This document shows positions 42,050-50,773 of a DNA stretch of 64,000 nucleotides, one piece after another. Source of the stretch: Deltaproteobacteria bacterium RBG_13_43_22 (GTDB lineage Bacteria > Desulfobacterota > RBG-13-43-22); the NCBI GenBank assembly GCA_001797675.1, contig MGQB01000015.1:1-64000 (forward strand), written 5' to 3'. The notes under the pieces were generated by a model. The model ran no database searches. It saw nothing but the letters and a program-made list of their open reading frames with translations, and was not told the DNA's origin. The translations under genes were made by a program, and so were the position numbers. How positions within the stretch are numbered: position 1 is the first letter of the stretch; every line of letters starts with the position of its first letter.

Positions 42050-43594
42050 ATGATCCATTTTATTCAAAAAGTAGTGGGAAAGATCAGCCGGATCGGTAAA
42101 TCCGGAAAAACCGTCCTTAAAGAAAAAGCGGCGGTTCCGGTGTCTCCGCCGGAGTTGCCGCCTCCGGATACAAAAAGCCGTTCCAATCCCGGAAGACGCC
42201 CCCGGAAAAGAAGCCGTAGAAATGTTCCGGGAGAAGGGGGATCATCGGCCCTCGCTGTCCCCGCACCGGCAGTGTCCTGGCGGATTTCCCAGTTCAAGGT
42301 TCCGCCGGCCGAAGGAAAAACCCGCTTTCATGATTTTGCCCTTCCCGATCCGCTCATGCACGCCATCCATGATCTGGGTTTTAAGTACTGTACGCCGATC
42401 CAGGCCGAAATTCTTCCCAGCACCCTGTCCGGCAAAGACGCCAGCGGCAAGGCCCAGACCGGCACCGGCAAGACGGCGGCCTTTCTCATTGCCGTGATTA
42501 CCCGGATGTTGAATAATCCTATCCAGGGCAGGAGGAAGCCCGGGACGCCCCGGGTTTTGGTGATCGCCCCCACCCGGGAGCTGGTGCTCCAGATATCCGA
42601 GGAGGCCCGCCAACTGACCCAGTACACCGAGCTTGCCTTGATCTCCCTGTTCGGCGGTATGGATTACGAGAAACAAAAGAAACAACTGGCCGGTGTCCCG
42701 GTGGATATCGTCGTGGCCACACCGGGCAGGTTGCTCGATTTTCAACAGCGACGGGACCTGATCCTGAACAGGATCGAGGTGATGATCATCGACGAGGCGG
42801 ATCGGATGCTCGATATGGGATTTATTCCGGATGTCCGAAAGATCATCCACGCCACCCCGCCCAGGGAAAAACGTCAGACCCTGCTTTTCAGCGCGACCCT
42901 GACTGAGGATATTACCCGCCTGGCCGCCCAGTGGACCCATAACCCGGTGATTGTGGATATCGAACCGGAGCAGGTCGCCGTGGACACGGTGGACCAGATC
43001 GTCTACATCGTGACAATGGACCGGAAATTCGCCCTGCTCTACAACATCATCGATAAGTTGGACTTAAAAAAGGTCCTGGTGTTTTGCAACCGGAAAGACG
43101 AAGTGAGACGCCTGGCAGAGATGCTCACCCGCTATGGGATCAACTGTGCGGAACTTTCCGGGGATATTCCTCAGAAACAGCGCATCCAGCGTCTGGATCA
43201 ATTCAAGTCCGGAAAATTCCGGGTGCTGGTAGCCACCGATGTGGCCGGCCGGGGTCTGCACATCGAGGGGATGGATCATGTGATCAATTTTACGCTGCCT
43301 CATGATGCGGAGGATTACGTGCACCGAATCGGGCGTACCGGACGAGCCGGGGCCGCCGGCACGTCCATCAGCTTCGCCGATGAGGAGGAAGCCTTTTACC
43401 TTCCGCCTATCGAGGAATACATGGGCAGGAAGCTAAGCTGCATTCAACCGGAGGAAGACTGGCTGACTTTACCAAAACCGACGGGCCCCAGGAAAAGCCG
43501 CAGACCGGAAACCGAAAGAAGGAGAACCACCCAGGGACGAAGGACGGACGCCGATTCCAGAGGAAGACCGGAAAGAAGACGTTCCAGACCTTAA
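42050..43594 (+). CDS. DEAD-box RNA helicase (RhlB/RhlE-like)
   Basis: This 514-residue protein has all DEAD-box motifs: Q motif (FKYCTPIQ), [29 protein letters not shown] and [10 protein letters not shown]. Basic low-complexity tails lie at both ends; the C-terminal one is Arg-rich. It unwinds RNA in decay or ribosome assembly. Base composition is higher in G+C than most neighbours, which may mean a different history. Subfamily assignment is uncertain. Confidence 0.9.
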   Translation: MIHFIQKVVGKISRIGKSGKTVLKEKAAVPVSPPELPPPDTKSRSNPGRRPRKRSRRNVPGEGGSSALAVPAPAVSWRISQFKVPPAEGKTRFHDFALPDPLMHAIHDLGFKYCTPIQAEILPSTLSGKDASGKAQTGTGKTAAFLIAVITRMLNNPIQGRRKPGTPRVLVIAPTRELVLQISEEARQLTQYTELALISLFGGMDYEKQKKQLAGVPVDIVVATPGRLLDFQQRRDLILNRIEVMIIDEADRMLDMGFIPDVRKIIHATPPREKRQTLLFSATLTEDITRLAAQWTHNPVIVDIEPEQVAVDTVDQIVYIVTMDRKFALLYNIIDKLDLKKVLVFCNRKDEVRRLAEMLTRYGINCAELSGDIPQKQRIQRLDQFKSGKFRVLVATDVAGRGLHIEGMDHVINFTLPHDAEDYVHRIGRTGRAGAAGTSISFADEEEAFYLPPIEEYMGRKLSCIQPEEDWLTLPKPTGPRKSRRPETERRRTTQGRRTDADSRGRPERRRSRP

Positions 43595-43737
43595 GCCGAT
43601 GCCTGAGTGCGTAATTTGAATAACAAGTCCATTCCCCGTCACGCCGTCAGCGTGAAACCGCACCTTGTGGCAGGGAGCTTCAATTTCTTTAAAGAACGAA
43701 TCGAGATATTAAACATCAAGCCTGAAAGGAGAAAAAA

Positions 43738-44688
43738 ATGGATAACCAATTAACCCTCCTTGATAAGGTGGAGATCCTGACGCTTCAGGACAATTATATC
43801 GATATCGCTGCCGGTGACGGCAACGATATCATTGAAAGGATATTCCCCTTAAAAGACGGGGAACTGAAAAACACGATTTTGGCCGAACACGGATTCTCTG
43901 CCCTGATTTCCGTAACACAGGGGGAACAAACCCGTAAGATGCTTTTCGATTTTGGACTTTCAGAATTCGGGGCCGCCTTTAATGCCGACATTTTGAATGC
44001 GGATATGAAAGCGATCCAGGCCATAGCGATTTCTCACGGTCATTCCGATCATACCGGCGGTTTCAAACAATTGGTTCAAAAAACAGGTCGGAAAGGAATC
44101 CCCCTGGTGATCCATCCCGCGGCTTTTCGACACCCTCGCTATATAAAAATCTCTGAAGAATTTAAAATTAATTTCCCGGCCTTTACCCGGGAAATGATCC
44201 GGGAGGCGGGTCTTGACCTGGTGGAAACTGAAAAACCTTACCCCCTGATGGACGGATCGATTCTTTTTCTAGGTCAGATTCCCCGTGAAACCGCCTATGA
44301 AAAGGGCCTGCCTGACGCCTATTTTGTCGAGCAGGGCCAGGAGAAATTTGACGCCATTGAGGATGATACCGCCCTCGTTATGCACCTCAAGGATAAAGGA
44401 CTGGTGGTTCTTTCCGGATGCGCCCACTCGGGGATCATCAATACGGTGAACTATGCCCGAAAGGTCACCGGCATTAAACGGGTCCATGCGGTCATGGGTG
44501 GATTTCATCTCACCGGCGGCCATTTCGAACCCTTTATCGACCCGACAACCCAGGCCTTAAAGGCCTTTGATCCGAATTATGTCATCCCCACCCATTGTAC
44601 CGGCCGGAAGGCCATCAATTACATGGAAAGGGAAATGCCGGATAAATTTTTATTGAACATGGCTGGAACAAAACTAACTTTCATTTAA
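43738..44688 (+). CDS. MBL-fold metallohydrolase (dihydropterin-type)
   Basis: This 316-residue metallo-beta-lactamase-fold protein has the metal motif SHGHSDHTGG (near 99-108). Further motifs are LSGCAHSGIINTV, MGGFHLTGG and PTHCTGR. This combination is typical of the branch annotated as 7,8-dihydropterin-6-yl-methyl-4-(beta-D-ribofuranosyl)aminobenzene 5'-phosphate synthase-like. The true substrate in bacteria is unclear. The ribosome site AAAGGAG is strong. Confidence 0.85.
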   Translation: MDNQLTLLDKVEILTLQDNYIDIAAGDGNDIIERIFPLKDGELKNTILAEHGFSALISVTQGEQTRKMLFDFGLSEFGAAFNADILNADMKAIQAIAISHGHSDHTGGFKQLVQKTGRKGIPLVIHPAAFRHPRYIKISEEFKINFPAFTREMIREAGLDLVETEKPYPLMDGSILFLGQIPRETAYEKGLPDAYFVEQGQEKFDAIEDDTALVMHLKDKGLVVLSGCAHSGIINTVNYARKVTGIKRVHAVMGGFHLTGGHFEPFIDPTTQALKAFDPNYVIPTHCTGRKAINYMEREMPDKFLLNMAGTKLTFI

Positions 44689-44776
44689 GATCATACCGGC
44701 CTGAATTTTTGCCCGGTAACGATTTGGAGATCAATAAAAACCTTCCTTCGAATGGGGGTTTTCCCCCCCAATTTTC

Positions 44777-45058
44777 TTGAATATAGAGAATTTCCCATTT
44801 GACGGTCCCTACTATTTTCGAACCAGCGATGGCCATGAAATCGATCTGATCTTCACCATGGGCAGGACTACTTATGCCGTGGAGGTAAAACTCTCCTCCT
44901 CACCGTCAAGGGCCGATATGGAACGGTTGATAAAAGCCGCTGGTCTGATTGGAGAGAGTAAAAAGGTCTTGATATCAAAAACAGCCCATTCCATAGAAAG
45001 TTCCGATGTCCTTTCCACCAATCTGAGGGGATTTTTAAGGTTTTTGCAAAAGAATTAA
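44777..45058 (+). pseudogene. C-terminal remnant of an AAA ATPase with DUF4143 domain
   Basis: The 93-codon frame opens with TTG in FPFDGPYYFRTSDGHEIDLIF and contains AVEVKLSSSPSRADMERL, the nuclease-like C-terminal end common in DUF4143 ATPases. The ATPase part is absent and upstream sequence is in another frame, so this is probably a truncated copy. The stop is followed by gene-poor sequence and a MITE-like repeat. Confidence 0.55.
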
Positions 45059-45207
45059 TAAAATCAGCTTGACACAGGAATAAAGCACTGACTTCCTGGG
45101 TTTGGAGGATTTCAGAAAAAAGCTAAAATAACTTTCTTTGCAAAATGGCCAGTATGGTCTATAATTCACTTCAGCATTACCAGGATACTAAAGAACCAAT
45201 TACTTCA

Positions 45208-45329
45208 GGTTGTTCAAAAAGGTTTAGTTGGAAGGCCTCCCGAAATTTCGAGGAGTGAGGCGTATATAGAAATACGCCGGAATGACGAGGGGTGAGGGCA
45301 ACACACCAGATGGGCCTTTTTCAACAACC
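45208..45329 (+). repeat. MITE-like element
   Basis: GGTTGTTCAAAAAGG (45208-45222) and CCTTTTTCAACAACC (45315-45329) are near-perfect inverted ends. The core has the hairpin GGCGTAT..ATACGCC followed by GGAATGACGAGGGGTGAGGG. It is the clearest copy of the family. Around it, 45059-45617 has no supported gene. Confidence 0.75.
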
Positions 45330-45618
45330 TGAAAAAGATCTTTAGGAGATCCATGGTCCCCATCCATATCCCAAAAGATCCGCTCAATAAAACACCTATT
45401 TCCGGTAAGATCCAAATTTTCCCCCGGTTTCTGACCTTCAGATGGAAACAGGATCAGGGTATATTCAAATTGAACGGGAAACCCCCTAAGCATAGAAATC
45501 AGGTGTTGAACAACCATATTAAAATAATAATATCAAATAAATATGGTTGATTAATTTATTATTAAAATGATTAATATTAATACTTCTTTGTAATTGAAAA
45601 GAAACTATTCAATATATT

Positions 45619-45786
45619 GTTGGCGCCGCCCTTGAGGGCGTCGCCAATGCGGCGTTGCCCCTATCGGGTCCATGTCCCGGCCGGCTCCGCCTTTGGCGGC
45701 GCCAACCAGGCCATTGGACACCGATTGCACTTGCTTGCATGGGCCTTCGGCCCCGCAACCTGCGGGCCACGGGTCAACGCCGCATT
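45619..45786 (+). repeat. nested inverted repeats, attC-like cassette boundary
   Basis: GTTGGCGCCGCC (45619-45630) pairs exactly with GGCGGCGCCAAC (45695-45706). AATGCGGCGTTG (45646-45657) pairs exactly with CAACGCCGCATT (45775-45786), with a small hairpin GGGCC-TTC-GGCCC inside. The G+C content is far above the flanks. The 11-mer GCGGCGCCAAC (45696-45706) recurs at 46683-46693. It is probably one or two degenerate attC sites at the left edge of the cassette island. Confidence 0.5.
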
Positions 45787-45801
45787 AAGTATAAAAACCA
45801 T

Positions 45802-46635
45802 ATGGCAGATCATGAAATAAGCATAAACATCAACCTCGATGCCCTACGCGGCGAACTGCAACGGTCACTGCAGCGGACTATCTACCTCGTTAGCGCTGGC
45901 CTGCAATCGAAAGACAAGCTCAATATAGATTGCCTGCAATTGCCTACCAACAACGTAACGATGATATTTGATGGGGGGTTGAAATGGGACGCGCAGACGG
46001 CAACAGAGCAGTATGAAAAGTGGATACTCTCTAATGGCTTTCGGGACATCATAGAGCACTTTAACAGCTTTTTCGAATCAGCTCACAAAGTACTCGCCTT
46101 CTGGGAGTTGGCCGTAAAGCAGAAAGACGGTGTTAAAATAACAGGTTCACTCTGGAACCAAATCATTGTATCAGGCGCGAAGAGCTTTCATCGCCTTGGC
46201 TTGCCCGATAAATTTACCCACGTACAGGATAAACATGGCATTCAAATCGACACAAAGCTTCGAGAGCAAATCTTAAGCTCCAACGCGGCACGGAATTGCC
46301 TGGTGCACAGAAACGGAGTAGTGACTGAGCTAGACATCAGTGCGTCAACAGGGTTTGAAGTAAGATGGACGAATCTGGACTTGATTGTGCAAAACGAAGA
46401 TGGGGAAAAAGAGTTGGTGTTGGGACAGATAGTTGAAAAGGATAGTGTAATAGCTATGCGAAGCAGGGAAGCCCTAAAGACATTCGGCATCGGTGAACAG
46501 GTCACATTTTCGGCCCTGGAGTTTGCGAATATTGCATGGACTCTTTTCTTGTTTGCAAATGACCTTGTCCAGAAAATGAGTGGCTTTGGTCTCACGAGTG
46601 GCCTGATCAAAGCGCCCGAGAGTAGCAGCACTTAA
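45802..46635 (+). CDS. HEPN-like protein (putative RNase effector)
   Basis: This 277-residue soluble protein is mostly alpha-helical in its middle. It contains AARNCLVHRNG (162-171), which places Arg164 and His169 in the Rx4H arrangement of HEPN RNases, at the end of a helix as usual. The remainder is unrecognised. The start at ATG 45802 follows the inverted-repeat boundary; an in-frame start at 45655 lies inside that boundary and is rejected. The stop TAA is inside the next attC box (ACTTAAC, a perfect RYYYAAC). A defence role is inferred. Confidence 0.5.
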   Translation: MADHEISININLDALRGELQRSLQRTIYLVSAGLQSKDKLNIDCLQLPTNNVTMIFDGGLKWDAQTATEQYEKWILSNGFRDIIEHFNSFFESAHKVLAFWELAVKQKDGVKITGSLWNQIIVSGAKSFHRLGLPDKFTHVQDKHGIQIDTKLREQILSSNAARNCLVHRNGVVTELDISASTGFEVRWTNLDLIVQNEDGEKELVLGQIVEKDSVIAMRSREALKTFGIGEQVTFSALEFANIAWTLFLFANDLVQKMSGFGLTSGLIKAPESSST

Positions 46636-46763
46636 CGTGGAGTTGAGCCTTCGCTCTCGCCCGACTTGCCGTCGCCGCCAAAGCGGCGCCAACAAGTCGT
46701 TCGAGTCCGATTGGCTCCTCGCCTTTCGGAACTATCGTTCCGACGGCCCGAAGAGAGTTTAAT
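46630..46763 (+). repeat. attC-like recombination site
   Basis: ACTTAAC (46630-46636) fits the RYYYAAC box exactly and overlaps the preceding stop codon. CGACTTG (46662-46668) pairs with CAAGTCG (46693-46699) around CGCCGC..GCGGCG. A further hairpin CGGAAC-TATC-GTTCCG lies near 46718-46733, and a GTTTAAT box precedes the next ATG. Confidence 0.5.
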
Positions 46764-47601
46764 GGAATACGATCTTTTTATAAGTCACGCCAGTGAAGAT
46801 AAAGACGATTTCGTTAGGCCACTCGCGCACAAATTGCGCGCTGCGGGATTGAATGTCTGGTATGACGAGTTTACGCTTACTATTGGAGATAGCCTGTCGG
46901 AGAAAATTGACTATGGCCTGGAGAATTCCAAGTACGGCCTCGTTGTTTTGAGTAAGGCTTTTTTTAGCAAGAACTGGACTAAGAGAGAGCTAAGAGGATT
47001 AGTGGCGGAGGAGATGGATGGACGCAAAACCATACTACCTGTATGGCATGGCGTTACTCGGGATGATGTCAGAAAGTTTTCATCTCCGTTAGCTGATCTC
47101 GTTGCAATCAGTAGCGAGTATGGCCTTGAAGCAATTGCCAAGCAAATAATAGACAAAGTTCATCCAGAAAGAAAAGAAGAGGGCTCCTCAAAATCAAAAA
47201 CAGCACCCTCGGAGACTGAAAGCTCTGACAAAAAAATCCTTGCTGCCACCCAAGCTCTTAGGTTTCTTCTGGGATGGAGCATCTTTCTCACCCTTATCCA
47301 GGTTGGCGCTCTCGGAATTCTTGGTTTCATGATCAAGAGCGGGATAAACCCCGATTCCAAGAATTGGATGGTGTTATCTCTCGCTGGTTTTATTCTCTCG
47401 ATATTAGTAGCTGCCAATGTGGTTGGGGCCATTCCTCCCATTGTGCAAAATTTACCTAAAATGAAAGTAACATATGGAGATATATACAAAATACGAAACT
47501 ATTTACACATTCCCCTTTGGGCTCTTACTTTCCTAGAACATATTTTGTTTTTGCTTGGTATTGTGTCTTTTGGGCTTTTCATTTTTATGCAAGGCAGATA
47601 G
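46762..47601 (+). CDS. TIR domain protein with C-terminal membrane helices
   Basis: This 279-residue protein has an N-terminal TIR domain (1-135): EYDLFISHASEDK, the GDSLSEKIDYGLENSKYGLVVLS loop, and NWTKRE, in which Glu76 matches the WxxxE catalytic Glu of NAD-cleaving TIRs. A charged linker (136-158) leads to three membrane helices (about 168-192, 202-224, 253-275). Such TIR-membrane proteins occur as effectors in anti-phage systems. It starts at ATG 46762 right after the attC-like fold. NADase activity is inferred from the motif. Confidence 0.75.
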   Translation: MEYDLFISHASEDKDDFVRPLAHKLRAAGLNVWYDEFTLTIGDSLSEKIDYGLENSKYGLVVLSKAFFSKNWTKRELRGLVAEEMDGRKTILPVWHGVTRDDVRKFSSPLADLVAISSEYGLEAIAKQIIDKVHPERKEEGSSKSKTAPSETESSDKKILAATQALRFLLGWSIFLTLIQVGALGILGFMIKSGINPDSKNWMVLSLAGFILSILVAANVVGAIPPIVQNLPKMKVTYGDIYKIRNYLHIPLWALTFLEHILFLLGIVSFGLFIFMQGR

Positions 47602-47611
47602 TGAAATATTG

Positions 47612-47698
47612 TTAACCCAGGGCTCCATGCGACGACGGACCACGCCCGAGGTGCAGGTTAACAGTCCTCGGCCGCCGCGCCTGAGCCCTCATTATGTG
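47612..47698 (+). repeat. attC-like recombination site
   Basis: TTAACCC (47612-47618) opens the fold; AGGGCTC (47619-47625) pairs exactly with GAGCCCT (47683-47689). The last box ATTATGTG (47691-47698) differs by one base from GTTATGTG at 157-164. It lies 10 bases after the TIR gene stop. Confidence 0.5.
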
Positions 47699-47743
47699 CT
47701 TTTAAATAAATCATTAACCCTTATCCCTAAGAGGAGGTGTAGT

Positions 47744-47986
47744 ATGGGATGGATCGCAGATTTATTAAAGGAGATTCCTTCTGCGGCTCGCTATAAATTC
47801 GAGCTTGAGCAACTTGAAAATGAGAATCTTTCGCTTAAAACGGAGAACGGCGTTCTTCAGGCGAAACTCCTGGCAGCGGAAGAAAAAATAAAGGAACTCG
47901 AAAAACGGATTTCTGATTCTCATAAATACTCCGATCTTGAAAAAGATATTGAAAAAGGTGGATTAGCAAATACATATTCAACATAA
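47744..47986 (+). CDS. small coiled-coil protein
   Basis: This 80-residue protein starts MGWIADLLKEIPSAARYKFELEQ and continues as a heptad-like coil rich in Glu, Lys and Leu (about 22-68). The ribosome site GAGGAGGTG (47731-47739) is very strong. No family is recognised. It lies alone between two attC-like folds, and an adaptor or partner role is possible. Confidence 0.65.
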   Translation: MGWIADLLKEIPSAARYKFELEQLENENLSLKTENGVLQAKLLAAEEKIKELEKRISDSHKYSDLEKDIEKGGLANTYST

Positions 47987-47990
47987 AACC

Positions 47991-48087
47991 CACATAACCA
48001 CCGGCTCGACCCGAACGAAAAACGGTCGGATCAGCCTGGGCGTTCTCGCCGCCGTTTGCGCGTCGGCATGAATGGGCGCCGGTTTGC
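47991..48087 (+). repeat. attC-like recombination site
   Basis: It begins with CACATAAC (47991-47998), identical to the box at 822-829, four bases after the preceding stop. AAC..CCGGC pairs with GCCGGTT (48078-48084). TTGCGCGTCGGCATGAA (48055-48071) recurs at 49297-49313. To the right, GGTTGCACCTG (48128-48138) pairs with CAGGTGAACC (48176-48185), perhaps a second, degraded site. No gene lies between 47987 and 48243. Confidence 0.5.
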
Positions 48088-48243
48088 CAACCGGTTGTCC
48101 CGCCGCGCAAGCGCGGCAGAACAACGCGGTTGCACCTGACAGCCCCGTGTCCAAATAAATTTGTCCCCAGTTCCGCAGGTGAACCGGCGTCCATTGACTG
48201 TCTTCAGTCCAGATATTCTACTAAACGGTAGGCATAATCATCT

Positions 48244-49179
48244 ATGCAAAAAACTGTTAAATTTCTTAACTGTCGTAATAAAAGGGATTTCAACACTGAC
48301 AACCTCGAATGCCATTTTAAGTTGTCGGTTATTGAGACAGCCCTAATCGGCACTCCGAGAGAAATAAGCAATACACATAAATTGAAACTAACAATAACCG
48401 ATAGGTTGATGAATAACTGGAATTTAGAAGGAGCTGAATGGTCCGCCGTTACAGAGAGCATGCTGAAGGTGGCTTTTCAAAGCGCAGAAGAATATGTCAC
48501 AGGGTTACTCAAAAAATGTGCTTCTTTGGAAGAAGAATTTCCTCCCCTTTTCATGGAGACGAAGAACTCGCCTAAAACCTGCCCTTATAATCTGTCAAAC
48601 ATCACTTATCCCCGCAGAGACACCTTTATTGTGAACCTGGATGACCAAAAAGATAAGCTTTTACTGAAAGCCTGCGTTGAAGAATTTAAGAGCTACATAC
48701 AATCCGAGAAGCGAATGACGTTTTGGCAATACGAAGAGGCCAAAAATCCTAAATGGATATCTCATCCAGAAAAGAGAGCAAAAGATTTACTTCATACCTT
48801 CTTGGTTGGCAAATTTGGCACTGAAATCCTTACTTTCGAAGAAATTACTTCGGGCGCTGGCCGGATGGATATATTCGTCATTACACCGACAGGCGAGAAA
48901 GTAATCATTGAGCTAAAAATGTGTGGACGAGGGTATACTTCAGGTTACGCTCAAGAGGGGATCGAGCAACTTACGCACTATATGGCGAACAAGAAAACAA
49001 ACCTCGGGTTTTTAATGGTGTTCGACGCCAGAGCCAGAGACTTTAGTAAGGGTTTTTTAGGCACTCAGGCAATTGATGGTATGAATATAACAACAACAAT
49101 TGCCGACTTAAGACCGTTCGTGAAGCAGAAGGATTTCGTAGACAATATTGAGGGCGGGAGCCAGCCAACCACCGCATGA
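48244..49179 (+). CDS. PD-(D/E)xK nuclease-like protein
   Basis: This 311-residue protein has a C-terminal restriction-endonuclease-like core: a Glu-rich helix ending EEIT, Asp209 in GAGRMDIFV, then Glu223-Leu-Lys225 in VIIELKMCG, and Gln242 in GIEQLTHYM. These give the D...ExK...Q arrangement. The N-terminal ~150 residues are unrecognised and may bind DNA or a partner. The stop codon falls inside the next attC-like fold. A nucleic-acid-cutting defence role is inferred. Confidence 0.65.
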   Translation: MQKTVKFLNCRNKRDFNTDNLECHFKLSVIETALIGTPREISNTHKLKLTITDRLMNNWNLEGAEWSAVTESMLKVAFQSAEEYVTGLLKKCASLEEEFPPLFMETKNSPKTCPYNLSNITYPRRDTFIVNLDDQKDKLLLKACVEEFKSYIQSEKRMTFWQYEEAKNPKWISHPEKRAKDLLHTFLVGKFGTEILTFEEITSGAGRMDIFVITPTGEKVIIELKMCGRGYTSGYAQEGIEQLTHYMANKKTNLGFLMVFDARARDFSKGFLGTQAIDGMNITTTIADLRPFVKQKDFVDNIEGGSQPTTA

Positions 49180-49289
49180 AGGCTGCCCGGGGCTTTGAAT
49201 TGTAGGGTATGCGCGTAGCGCCAGCGAAGTCATGGGTGGGAAAGTTTTTTTACCAGCTCCAGACCGGCATCTTATGCGGAATGTTCATG
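49163..49289 (+). repeat. attC-like recombination site
   Basis: AGCCAAC (49163-49169) opens the site. AAC..CCGCAT.AAG (49167-49181) pairs with CTTATGCGG..GTT (49271-49285), and the GTTCATG box closes it. The interior is long and holds further small stems. It contains the stop codon of the nuclease-like gene. Confidence 0.5.
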
Positions 49290-49314
49290 CCGACGCTTGC
49301 GCGTCGGCATGAAC
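49283..49314 (+). repeat. perfect 14-base hairpin
   Basis: GTTCATGCCGACGC (49283-49296) and GCGTCGGCATGAAC (49301-49314) are exact reverse complements with a TTGC loop. It overlaps the GTT box of the attC-like site. The right arm with its loop recurs at 48055-48071. Confidence 0.85.
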
Positions 49315-49356
49315 GGTGTAGACCAATAGAGCGTGAAATGTGATAAAAGGACAGGG

Positions 49357-50724
49357 ATGATTGAGGAGCAAGAAGAGACAGGGTGGAAGCAACACTTCCC
49401 TACCTACTCGTTCGCGAAGCGCGATATTGCCTTGGAAGAATACAAGACGGCTGCCAAGAGTCTTGAGGCAGAGGAGCGTGTCTTTCTTAATGCGTTAAGC
49501 ATTGCAGCACTTGCAGCCGCTGCTCTAGGATCACTTGCGGTCGGTTCTCTCAAGAAACTTACCGACCTATTTCTAGGGATAGTGCCAGCGCCCTTGACCC
49601 TTCTCGTGTTACTCACTCTGGTCTGCGGCTTTTCGTGGGTCGGGCTTCGGTACTTCGCCGACAGACAGAAGGCAATTGCCTATGCCTCGCGTAAGGTAAT
49701 CATTCTTAGGCGCATGCTTGGCCTAAGCTATGGAACACTGCAGCTTGTGCTTCCCAACTGGCGCGTTGAAGGTGCGGATGAGCCGCATGCAGTGTTTTTG
49801 TTTCCCGGCTGGAATACCTACGTCGCATACCCTTATTACGTGCTCGCTGGTATTTCTTGCGTGGTGCTTTTCTTCCTCCTAGCTTCACTCCAGTCCGCGG
49901 TGGCTGAGTCTATTCCAATTGGCGCTCTCGTTGGTTGGTATGGACCAGTGTGCATTTCACTGGGATGGGCACTTCTCTTGGCTGCTGTCTATAGGCGCGC
50001 ACTACTCGACACGCATGAGAGACAGAGTCTCTTGTTTATCAAAATGTTTGCGCGCCTACTCCGCCTCAAACTCGTTCACAACTACGAATACATAATCTAC
50101 CGGGCCACTCTTGCATGTTACGAGTATCAAAGGTTGAGAGTGGATCTTTCAACTCTCAAAACGCTTCTTGTGTTCATCGAGGATAGACAGTTCTTTCGTC
50201 ATCGGGGGACCAGCATAAGGGGTATCGCACGTGCGTTGCTCGGACTTGTGGGAATGAAACGGCGTTCTGGCGGCTCTACGATCACTCAACAGCTTGTCAG
50301 AACGTTATTCATCATGCAGCCTACGAAGTTAGTACGCAGAAAGATCATCGAACTCCTTCTCGCGAGGTGGTTCCACAAGGTCGTTACGAAGAACAACCAA
50401 ATAGAGATGTACATCGCATCAGTACGCTTTGATCGTACCGTCTATGGTGCTCTGGCTGCGATGCATTATTTCTGGGGTGCTGTTGTTAACAAGCCGTCCG
50501 CTGCCGAATCATTTTTTCTCATTGAGCGTGTATCCAATGTACGATCTCTTCTGCTAGCGGAGAAAATAATTCAAACCGCAAAGGCCGCGATCACTATGAA
50601 TGTTATATCTCTCGAGGATTCACGTGCTTTGGTCGCATTGTATGATGATGCCGTTAGCAAGGGAAAGATCGTTGACAGAGATGACGGACTTTCCAAACTG
50701 AAATCTGCTTTTCTGTCCAGCTGA
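49357..50724 (+). CDS. multi-pass membrane protein with peptidoglycan glycosyltransferase (GT51) domain
   Basis: This 455-residue protein, read from ATG 49357 with AAAAGG upstream, begins with a soluble segment. Two membrane helices (about 45-65 and 75-98) are followed by a linker and two more helices (about 158-180 and 190-212). The C-terminal part has GT51 motifs: FIEDRQFFRHRG (catalytic Glu) and RRSGGSTITQQLVR. The usual transpeptidase domain is missing. GT51 enzymes polymerise lipid II, but here the catalytic segment would have to be placed on the outer side. In a cassette it could alter or attack the wall. A GTG start at 49333 is possible. Confidence 0.7.
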   Translation: MIEEQEETGWKQHFPTYSFAKRDIALEEYKTAAKSLEAEERVFLNALSIAALAAAALGSLAVGSLKKLTDLFLGIVPAPLTLLVLLTLVCGFSWVGLRYFADRQKAIAYASRKVIILRRMLGLSYGTLQLVLPNWRVEGADEPHAVFLFPGWNTYVAYPYYVLAGISCVVLFFLLASLQSAVAESIPIGALVGWYGPVCISLGWALLLAAVYRRALLDTHERQSLLFIKMFARLLRLKLVHNYEYIIYRATLACYEYQRLRVDLSTLKTLLVFIEDRQFFRHRGTSIRGIARALLGLVGMKRRSGGSTITQQLVRTLFIMQPTKLVRRKIIELLLARWFHKVVTKNNQIEMYIASVRFDRTVYGALAAMHYFWGAVVNKPSAAESFFLIERVSNVRSLLLAEKIIQTAKAAITMNVISLEDSRALVALYDDAVSKGKIVDRDDGLSKLKSAFLSS

Positions 50725-50773
50725 GGATAACCGAATTTATGGACCTGAACGGCTCAAACGGCGAGTGCCAAAC

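Noticed and set aside
42242-42940. 232-codon - strand frame
   Set aside because: Antisense to the DEAD-box helicase gene; it is a shadow of high G+C coding sequence.
45353-45550. 65-codon + strand frame after a MITE-like repeat
   Set aside because: No recognisable domain or ribosome site; it runs from the repeat into A/T-rich sequence.
45619-50724. Prophage or plasmid island
   Set aside because: No integrase, terminase, capsid, tail, replication or partition gene is visible; the cassette layout explains the features better.
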